12,942 nucleotides of DNA from Candidatus Onthoplasma faecigallinarum (lineage in GTDB: Bacteria > Bacillota > Clostridia > Christensenellales > UBA1242). The notes beneath the pieces are model-generated. The model was not told the DNA's origin and searched no databases. It saw nothing but the letters and a program-made list of their open reading frames with translations. Shown here piece by piece: positions 7,107 through 12,942 of the stretch (within the stretch, counting starts at the first letter, position 1; the number at the start of each line of letters is the position of its first letter). The stretch covers positions 1-12,942 of the forward strand of contig DVMB01000031.1 in the NCBI GenBank assembly GCA_018715225.1, written 5' to 3'. The position numbers and the translations under genes are program-made.

Positions 7107-7194
7107 ATTTATATTTATTCATAACCGCAAAAAAAGTTGATTGGCATCATATCATATCTTTTGAGATTTTGATATATATTATTTTAGGACAAGT

Positions 7195-8706
7195 ATGAAA
7201 TCAATTTTTAAAGCGGTCGCTACAATTACAATATTTTCAGTGATAACAAGAGCCCTTGGCTTCTTTTTTAGAATTTTTCTCTCAAGGAAATTGGGAGCTG
7301 AGGGAGTCGGCTTATTTCAAATGGCGAGTTCTGTTTTGGGTATATTTATGACGCTTGTATCTAGCGGTATACCTTTGACAACGGCAAAACTAGTATCAAA
7401 ATATGAGGTCAACAATGAGTTGAAAAAAAGAAATCAAGTGGTATCCTCTGCCCTTGTAATCGCCATGACAATAGCGGTCATTAGTTCATTGCTCATTTTT
7501 GCTCTAAAATATGTTTGGGGAATCGTCCTGACAGACAGCCGTGCGGTCGAATTGCTGATAATAATGATTCCGTCTATCGTATTCAGTGCCATCTATGCTG
7601 TCTTCCGTGGGGCAATGTGGGGACAAAACGATTATTTCAACTGCGGACTAACCGAGTTGTTGGAGCAAATTATTCGTTTTGCTTTAACGTTCATCATGCT
7701 GTTTAGCATAACCGATTATTTTGTCGCCACCAAATACTCTGCCATAGCGTTCAATATCACATGCCTGTGCTCAGCGTTGATTACAATCTTTATTTACTTT
7801 AGACACTCAAAATTGAATTTCAAGCCTGGCGAATACAAGAATGTATTGAAGAGTGCCACCCCTATCACTGGAGTTCGCCTTGCTAGTTCTCTAGTACAAC
7901 CCCTGACTACACTTATTATCCCTAGCATGCTGATATTGTCTGGCTATTCCACCAGTGAAGCGGTCTCGAGTTTTGGCGTCATCATGGGCATGACCTTCCC
8001 TATGCTGTTCGTGCCTATGTCTATTATTGGCAGTATCAGTATGGTTTTGATACCATCAATCAGTTCAATGATGAGCAAAAAACAATACAACACTATTCAG
8101 GACAATGTAACAAAATCAATTGATGTATCCGTTTTTATCAGCATGCTATTTATTCCTCTTTATCTGTCCGTGGGAGACCTGATTGGTTTAGTTCTATATG
8201 ACAATGCCTTATCTGGAGTCTTGCTTCAACTGTCTGCGGTCTGTGTATTGCCAATCACATTGTGCAACTTGACAGGTAGTATTCTAAATGCACTAAATTT
8301 AGAGGTAAAATCATTTGTAAACTACATTACAGGTTCCGCAGTATTGTTCGCTAGTTTGATCATATTTACCCCAATGCTGGGGATAAATTCCGTAATAATC
8401 TCACAACTACTTTCAATGGGCACAATTAGTCTACTAAATATTCGAAAAATCAAGAAAGTCCTACCCGATTTGAAATTCAATTTAATTCAAACCACATTCA
8501 AATATTCGCTCATTGTCATCCCGTCTAGCCTATTGGGACATTTCATATCTAATATAAGTTTAGTAGTGTTCAACAACTTTATTTCAGCGTGCATAGGTGG
8601 CGGTATCAGTATTGTAGCGACAGTTGTATTATGTAAAATATTTAAACTATATGATTTTTCTCAACTTTTATCTATCATCCAGAAGAAAAACAAAAAAAAT
8701 ATATAA
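7195..8706 (+). CDS. SpoVB/MOP-family lipid-linked polysaccharide flippase, 503 aa
   Basis: Polytopic membrane protein of the MOP superfamily (SpoVB/MurJ/Wzx-like polysaccharide transporters), which flip undecaprenyl-linked sugar precursors across the membrane. The N-terminal signature is typical of the SpoVB branch: TITIFSVITRALGFFFRIFLSRKLGAEGVGLFQ (continuous over residues 10-42), followed by LVSSGIPLTTAKLVSK at 54-69. Hydrophobic segments are spread over the whole chain, and the length is right for about 14 spans. The C-terminus is short and Lys/Asn-rich. An AGGA-type RBS (7186-7189) precedes the ATG, and a terminator overlaps the stop codon, so it looks monocistronic. SpoVB is needed for spore cortex peptidoglycan in Bacillus subtilis. 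Paralogues also serve vegetative wall or capsule synthesis, so the precise substrate is open and no spoVB symbol is assigned. Confidence 0.9.
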   Translation: MKSIFKAVATITIFSVITRALGFFFRIFLSRKLGAEGVGLFQMASSVLGIFMTLVSSGIPLTTAKLVSKYEVNNELKKRNQVVSSALVIAMTIAVISSLLIFALKYVWGIVLTDSRAVELLIIMIPSIVFSAIYAVFRGAMWGQNDYFNCGLTELLEQIIRFALTFIMLFSITDYFVATKYSAIAFNITCLCSALITIFIYFRHSKLNFKPGEYKNVLKSATPITGVRLASSLVQPLTTLIIPSMLILSGYSTSEAVSSFGVIMGMTFPMLFVPMSIIGSISMVLIPSISSMMSKKQYNTIQDNVTKSIDVSVFISMLFIPLYLSVGDLIGLVLYDNALSGVLLQLSAVCVLPITLCNLTGSILNALNLEVKSFVNYITGSAVLFASLIIFTPMLGINSVIISQLLSMGTISLLNIRKIKKVLPDLKFNLIQTTFKYSLIVIPSSLLGHFISNISLVVFNNFISACIGGGISIVATVVLCKIFKLYDFSQLLSIIQKKNKKNI

Positions 8707-8735
8707 AAAATTGCTTAATTACAAGCAATTTTTTT
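8705..8735 (+). terminator. Rho-independent terminator after the flippase gene
   Basis: TTGCTT (8711-8716), loop AATTAC, AAGCAA (8723-8728), flanked by an A-run (8705-8710) and a seven-T run (8729-8735). The A-run includes part of the flippase stop codon. It ends only two bases before the first possible ATG of the next gene (8738). Confidence 0.85.
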
Positions 8736-8737
8736 AA

Positions 8738-9499
8738 ATGACAAAATCGTATAAAAACTTCTATCTTGAACATAATTATAGTATGTTTGTAATATTTTTA
8801 AGAGTTTTAATAATTTATATCACTGTATTGGTATTTTTAAGATTGATGGGAAAACGTCAAATTGGCGAAATGCAACCATATGAAGTTGTAATAACATTGA
8901 TAATAGCAGATCTAGCAACTGTGCCAATGAGTGATACCAATATTCCGCTGTTCAATGGTATCTTACCTTTGGCTGTTTTGGTATTGGTACATTATGTCAT
9001 TACGCTTTTGACAAGAAAAAATATAAAAATTAGAAGGTTTATGAGCGGTCGACCTGTGGTCGTCATTAGTCCTAACGGAATAGAATACAAAGCCCTAAAA
9101 GAATTGAATATGAACATAGACGACCTATTAGAATCAATTCGCCAATGCAACTATTATAGTTTTGACCAAATTTTATATGCTATCATTGAAACTAACGGAA
9201 AAATGAGTGTGATACCGACAAGTGCCTGTTCTCCCACCACTGCCCAAGATTTCAATATACAAAATCCGCCTGCAAAACTACCTCATGTGATAATTTCAGA
9301 CGGAAAAATCATCAAAGAAGAGATGAAGCAAGTCGATTTGGACAACAAAAAATTAAATAAAATACTAAATTTCCTCAAAATAAAGTCTCTAAAAGATCTA
9401 ATTATCCTATCCATTGACAGTGAAGGGAAAACCTATTATCAAAAGAAAGGAGAAAAATTTCAATTGATAGACGACATAAAAAAGGAAGTGAAACTATGA
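8738..9499 (+). CDS. YetF-like DUF421 membrane protein, 253 aa
   Basis: Three membrane spans sit at the N-terminus (about residues 17-36, 50-64 and 71-91). LRLMGKRQIGEMQPYEVVITLIIADLA follows the family's core RL.GKR..G...P...V....IA.LA. A basic strip (RKNIKIRRFMSGRP) leads to the cytoplasmic DUF421 domain, including LNMNIDDLLESIRQ and the diagnostic YAIIETNGKMSVIP. An extra C-terminal part (about 185-253) is common in the longer Clostridial members. The biochemical role of the family is poorly defined; Bacillus homologues have been linked to spore germination or membrane functions. The start is unsure: 8738 abuts the terminator and has no RBS, while the ATG at 8783 (Met16, protein of 238 aa) is nearer the usual N-terminal length but also lacks one. 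It overlaps the next gene by 4 bp (ATGA), so the pair is co-translated. Confidence 0.88.
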   Translation: MTKSYKNFYLEHNYSMFVIFLRVLIIYITVLVFLRLMGKRQIGEMQPYEVVITLIIADLATVPMSDTNIPLFNGILPLAVLVLVHYVITLLTRKNIKIRRFMSGRPVVVISPNGIEYKALKELNMNIDDLLESIRQCNYYSFDQILYAIIETNGKMSVIPTSACSPTTAQDFNIQNPPAKLPHVIISDGKIIKEEMKQVDLDNKKLNKILNFLKIKSLKDLIILSIDSEGKTYYQKKGEKFQLIDDIKKEVKL

Positions 9500-9882
9500 A
9501 AACATGGATACCTATATTGATATTATTGATAGCCGTCGTTGGACTTTGCGTCTGGGATGGTGTACATACCGACCGAGTCTTTGAAAAGTTAGAAAACGAC
9601 AGCATGAAGATATACGAAACAGTTTTGACTACTGATATAACAGACGAAAATTTGCAAGAACAAATAAAAAATCTAGACGATTACTGGACAAAAAAAATGG
9701 ATATATTATGTATATCCATTTCTAGAAAAGATTTACAAATCATATCCGATTATTTACAATATCTATATTCTGCTATGATAAATGAAAATCAAGAAGACGC
9801 CATCACTTATTCAAGAATATTGACTTACAACATAAAGGGGCTAAATCAAACCAACGGAATTGATATGCTCAATCTATTATAA
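9496..9882 (+). CDS. DUF4363-family membrane-anchored protein, 128 aa
   Basis: One N-terminal hydrophobic span (residues 4-20, WIPILILLIAVVGLCVW) is followed by a helical domain of about 105 residues, rich in Asp, Lys and Asn (DNLDDYW-like helix near 60-68; YLQYLYSAMINENQEDAITYSRILTYNIKGL near 90-120, continuous there). Size, N-terminal anchor and position directly behind a DUF421 gene match the DUF4363 family, commonly paired with DUF421 in Clostridia. Its function is unknown; it may be a partner subunit of the DUF421 protein at the membrane. The RBS AGGAAG lies inside the end of the DUF421 gene, and the start overlaps that stop by 4 bp. Its own stop shares a TTATAA palindrome with the stop of the convergent J-like gene. 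Confidence 0.82.
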   Translation: MKTWIPILILLIAVVGLCVWDGVHTDRVFEKLENDSMKIYETVLTTDITDENLQEQIKNLDDYWTKKMDILCISISRKDLQIISDYLQYLYSAMINENQEDAITYSRILTYNIKGLNQTNGIDMLNLL

Positions 9883-10194
9883 CAGCATCAAAAATGTAAC
9901 TGTACAGATTATAATCACTAAGACTAGCACAAACACAGAGGTTGCTACATCGTTTTCGTTTGTGGCAAAATTAAAGAAACTCGCTTTCTGCACTCCATTT
10001 TCCTTGACATAGTTTTGAAGAGCATATCCAGCGGCAGTAATTTCATTGATTTTTCCCTTATAAGATTTGCCCGTCCTGATACCTTTTGCCCGATACATTT
10101 TAATCAAGACTTTTTGTCTTGATTTTATTTTTTCTATATCAGCGTCATACGGCAAATCTAATAAATGGTAACATTTTTTTATCTCTTTTAACAT
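9877..10194 (-). CDS. Tail-anchored J-domain-like protein lacking HPD, 105 aa
   Basis: Residues 8-66 read like a degenerate J domain. Helix I is CYHLLDLPYDADIEKIK (compare YxxLGL.xxA....IK). Helix II is RQKVLIKMY. A loop RAKG follows where DnaJ proteins have HPD, and helix III is INEITAAGYALQNY (compare INEAYxxL). The HPD triad that stimulates DnaK ATPase is missing, so it is probably not a standard DnaK co-chaperone. Residues 83-105 are a very hydrophobic C-terminal segment (SVFVLVLVIIICTVTFLMLL, 86-105) ending at the last residue, as in tail-anchored proteins; the J-like domain would then face the cytoplasm. The ATG lies one base after the uvrA stop, with a weak GATGGTG RBS inside the end of uvrA, so it is probably cotranscribed with uvrA. 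The fold call is by eye and the function is unknown. Confidence 0.65.
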   Translation of the reverse strand: MLKEIKKCYHLLDLPYDADIEKIKSRQKVLIKMYRAKGIRTGKSYKGKINEITAAGYALQNYVKENGVQKASFFNFATNENDVATSVFVLVLVIIICTVTFLMLL

Positions 10195-10195
10195 A

Positions 10196-12942
10196 TTACA
10201 CCATCTTCTTTAAATACATTCCTGTATAACTATTTTTCACTTTGCAAATTTCTTCTGGAGTTCCTGCTGCCACAATTTTTCCGCCACCTTCTCCGCCTTC
10301 TGGTCCCATATCTATGATGTAGTCGGCAGTTTTGACGACGTCTAGATTGTGTTCTATCACGACGACAGTGTTGCCCTTACCTACCAAACGTTGCAATATA
10401 TCTACAAGTCGTTTGACATCATATGCGTGCAAACCTGTCGTAGGTTCGTCAAGAATATAGACCGTGTTTCCTGTATCTCGTTTTGATAATTCGGTTGCTA
10501 ATTTCAATCTCTGTGCTTCTCCTCCACTCAATGTAGTTGCACTTTGACCTAATTTAATATAGCCTAACCCTACATCAACTAGAGTTTGCAATTTACTTTT
10601 GATTTGCGGTACAGCATCAAAGAATTCGTATGCTTCGTCAATCGTCATCTCCAAGACGTCATAAATGTTTTTACCTTTGTATTTCACGTCCAAAACTTCA
10701 CGAGAATATCTCTTCCCGCCACATACTTCGCAAGGGACGTAGACATCTGCCATGAAATACATGCGCAAGCGTTTTACACCATCTCCGCAACATGCCTCAC
10801 ATCTTCCGCCTTCCACGTTGAAACTAAACTTGCCCATATCAAAGCCCTTTTCTTTCGCTGATGTGGTTGAAGCAAACAATTCACGAATTTTCGTAAACAC
10901 ACCCGAATATGTCGCTGGGTTGCTTCTTGGAGTTCTTCCAATAGGGGTTTGGTCTATTTGAATGACTTTGTCAATATCTTCAATACCCAAAATTTCGGTA
11001 ATATTGTTTTCTTTGTCTCTTCTGTTGATTTTATTGAATAATGCTCTATAGAATATGTCATTTACCATTGTAGATTTTCCGCTACCGCTCACTCCCGTCA
11101 CACAAGTCAATACGCCACGTGGAATAGCGACGTCCAAATCTTCAATATTGTGTTCTCTACAGCCCAAGAGACGAATATATCCGTTTTTGGTCTCACGTCT
11201 TTGTTTTGGAACCTCTATCTTCATCTCGCCGGACAAAAATTTACCCGTAATGGAGTCTTTGCTGTTGATCAAATCTTGTACGCTTCCCTGTGCTACCACA
11301 GTACCGCCATGTGTTCCAGCAAACGGCCCAATGTCCACAATGTAATCAGCCTGTCTAATGGTGTCCTCATCATGCTCCACAACAATCAATGTATTGCCCA
11401 AATCTCGCAAGTTTTTCAATGTATCTATCAATCTATCATTGTCCCGTTGATGCAAGCCTATGCTTGGTTCGTCTAGTATATACAACACTCCACTCAAGCC
11501 ACTACCAATTTGTGTTGCCAGCCTAATACGTTGAGATTCTCCCCCAGAAAGAGTCCCCGCACGTCTAGATAGAGTCAAATATGTCAGCCCCACATTTATC
11601 AAAAATGAAAGTCTTGAAGTGATTTCCTTTATTATGCTTGAAGCTATCATGTTCTCTGTCTCGGTAAGTTTCAGCGAAGTGATGAATGAATACAATTTGC
11701 TGATCGACATATCGCAGACATCTGCTATGCTTTTTTTCTCAATCTTGATGGACAATGCACTTGGGTTTAATCTTTTCCCTAAACATTCTGGGCAGGTATC
11801 TTCTGTCATCAGTTTGTAGATCTCTTCTTTTATATATTCACTTTGCGATTCCTGAAATCTTCTCAACAAATCAGGAATGATTCCCATAAACAGTGCATCC
11901 TTTTGAACACAATATTGATGAAGATTCGATGCAACCAGTTCTTTGTCCCCAGACTCTCCATTGATAAGCACATTTCTCGCTTCCTTAGGTATTTTATAAT
12001 ACGGAGTGTTCAAATCAAAATTGTATTTTTTGCCCAATTTCATCAGTGCTTTTTTCGTCATCCCAGTAGCGTCAATGTTGAATCCCATGACAGCCAATGC
12101 ACCTTCGTTGATGGACAATCTGTCGTTTTTGACAATAGAATTTTCGCCTATTTTGATCACATATCCTAACCCACCGCATTTTGGACAGGCTCCCGCATGA
12201 TTGTTGAAACTAAACAATGTTGGCTCAATGTCAGGAATTGAGATACCACAGTCAACGCAACTATATTTCACGCTATATAATTTGTCTTCGCCATTGGCAT
12301 TCACTATCACGATTCCGTCCGCCAATTGAAGACATTTTTCCACCGATTCGGTCAGTCTTGAAATGATGTTATCTTTTTTGACGATCCTATCTATCACGAC
12401 ATAAATATCATGACGTTTGTTCTTTTCCAAGACGATGTTGTCGTCCAATGAATACACTTCGCCATCAACTTTTACACGAACGTATCCATCTTTCCTCAGT
12501 CCTTGCAAGGTTTTTTCATGAGTACCCTTTTGTGCTCGAATTATAGGCGCCATGACTTGCATTTTTGTTCCTTCTGGTAATTCCATCAACCTGTCAACAA
12601 TTTGGTCAATCGTTTGCACTGATATTGGCTTTCCACATTTAGGACAATAAGGTTTACCAATTCTAGCATATAATAGCCTTAAATAATCATATATTTCTGT
12701 GATTGTACCTACTGTAGAACGTGGGTTGTTGTTTGTGCTCTTTTGGTCGATTGAGATTGCGGGGCTCAATCCATCAATGCTTTCCACATCAGGTTTGTTC
12801 ATCTGTCCCAAAAACTGTCTAGCATAACTAGATAGACTCTCCATATATCTACGTTGCCCTTCTGCAAAAATAGTATCAAAAGCAAGAGTAGATTTTCCAC
12901 ACCCACTGACACCAGAAAAAACCACCAACTTATTTTTCGGTA
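10196..12942 (-). CDS. uvrA: UvrA excinuclease ABC subunit A (5'-truncated by window end)
   Basis: DNA-damage sensor of nucleotide excision repair: an ABC-type ATPase dimer that loads UvrB. Only the first ~25 residues are missing. The chain runs off the edge reading PKNKLVVFSGVSGCGKST, so the TTG at 12926-12928 is an internal Leu codon and not the start. Visible parts are Walker A of ATPase I (GVSGCGKST, near 12887-12913), the YCPKCGKPI and CVDCG...CPKCGG zinc cysteines, LSGGESQRIRLA (near 11525-11552) and Walker B ILDEPSIGLH. Then come Walker A of ATPase II (GVSGSGKST, near 11066-11100), the CEACCGDG...CEVCGG zinc module, LSGGEAQRLKLA (near 10501-10532) and ILDEPTTGLH. The total length would be about 935-945 residues, normal for UvrA. 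All catalytic motifs are intact. A small J-like gene follows after one base; uvrB is not in view. Confidence 0.98.
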   Translation of the reverse strand, partial: PKNKLVVFSGVSGCGKSTLAFDTIFAEGQRRYMESLSSYARQFLGQMNKPDVESIDGLSPAISIDQKSTNNNPRSTVGTITEIYDYLRLLYARIGKPYCPKCGKPISVQTIDQIVDRLMELPEGTKMQVMAPIIRAQKGTHEKTLQGLRKDGYVRVKVDGEVYSLDDNIVLEKNKRHDIYVVIDRIVKKDNIISRLTESVEKCLQLADGIVIVNANGEDKLYSVKYSCVDCGISIPDIEPTLFSFNNHAGACPKCGGLGYVIKIGENSIVKNDRLSINEGALAVMGFNIDATGMTKKALMKLGKKYNFDLNTPYYKIPKEARNVLINGESGDKELVASNLHQYCVQKDALFMGIIPDLLRRFQESQSEYIKEEIYKLMTEDTCPECLGKRLNPSALSIKIEKKSIADVCDMSISKLYSFITSLKLTETENMIASSIIKEITSRLSFLINVGLTYLTLSRRAGTLSGGESQRIRLATQIGSGLSGVLYILDEPSIGLHQRDNDRLIDTLKNLRDLGNTLIVVEHDEDTIRQADYIVDIGPFAGTHGGTVVAQGSVQDLINSKDSITGKFLSGEMKIEVPKQRRETKNGYIRLLGCREHNIEDLDVAIPRGVLTCVTGVSGSGKSTMVNDIFYRALFNKINRRDKENNITEILGIEDIDKVIQIDQTPIGRTPRSNPATYSGVFTKIRELFASTTSAKEKGFDMGKFSFNVEGGRCEACCGDGVKRLRMYFMADVYVPCEVCGGKRYSREVLDVKYKGKNIYDVLEMTIDEAYEFFDAVPQIKSKLQTLVDVGLGYIKLGQSATTLSGGEAQRLKLATELSKRDTGNTVYILDEPTTGLHAYDVKRLVDILQRLVGKGNTVVVIEHNLDVVKTADYIIDMGPEGGEGGGKIVAAGTPEEICKVKNSYTGMYLKKMV

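Noticed and set aside
7013..7198. Short plus-strand frame upstream of the flippase
   Set aside because: It is antisense to the LysM gene, has no RBS and runs into the flippase start; no protein feature supports it.
10586..12200. Plus-strand open frames inside uvrA
   Set aside because: All are antisense to conserved UvrA motifs and show no start signals or recognisable protein features.
12926..12928. TTG as the start codon of uvrA
   Set aside because: The frame stays open to the window edge and encodes the PKNK residues that precede the first Walker A motif in UvrA; the real start lies outside the window.

Overview
The window is AT-rich, densely coded bacterial DNA. It most resembles a low-GC Bacillota/Clostridia genome, perhaps an uncultured or anaerobic lineage. 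The inference rests on a SpoVB-type flippase, a YetF(DUF421)-DUF4363 gene pair, LysM and SPOR proteins, half-length TSUP permeases, short intergenic gaps and classical Rho-independent terminators. No phage, transposon, CRISPR or tRNA/rRNA signature is visible. The content is chromosomal housekeeping plus envelope genes, and the genus cannot be fixed from this stretch.

Layout. (1) 99-2005, minus strand: groES-groEL, with a 4-bp ATGA overlap; GroEL lacks the usual Gly-Gly-Met tail. (2) 2106-2840, plus: a membrane-anchored SPOR-domain protein, running tail to tail into (3) 2813-3578, minus: two adjacent half-size TSUP (TauE/SafE) membrane proteins that may pair to make one transporter. (4) 3677-6757, plus: a 1026-residue surface protein with a signal peptide, four divergent ~200-residue beta-sandwich repeats, an acidic Ser/Thr linker, one membrane span and a cytoplasmic coiled-coil tail. 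It shares a compact divergent promoter region with the TSUP genes. (5) 6792-7106, minus: a small two-LysM protein with no signal peptide, whose stop codon lies inside the terminator hairpin of gene 4. (6) 7195-8706, plus: a SpoVB/MOP-family flippase, then a terminator. (7) 8738-9882, plus: the DUF421-DUF4363 pair. (8) 9877-10194, minus: a tail-anchored J-domain-like protein without the HPD motif, directly downstream of (9) uvrA (10196-12942, minus, 5' end beyond the window).

Taken together, groESL and uvrA are core protein-folding and DNA-repair genes that flank a block of cell-envelope genes: SPOR, TSUP, surface protein, LysM, lipid-linked sugar flippase and DUF421/DUF4363. Several of these families are linked to peptidoglycan or spore envelope work. 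Nothing here is a clear new defence or mobile system. The most novel-looking items are the four-repeat surface protein with its intracellular coiled coil and the HPD-less, membrane-tethered J-like protein behind uvrA. There is no gene-free stretch longer than 300 bases; positions 1-98 are A+T-rich and show no convincing gene or strong hairpin.
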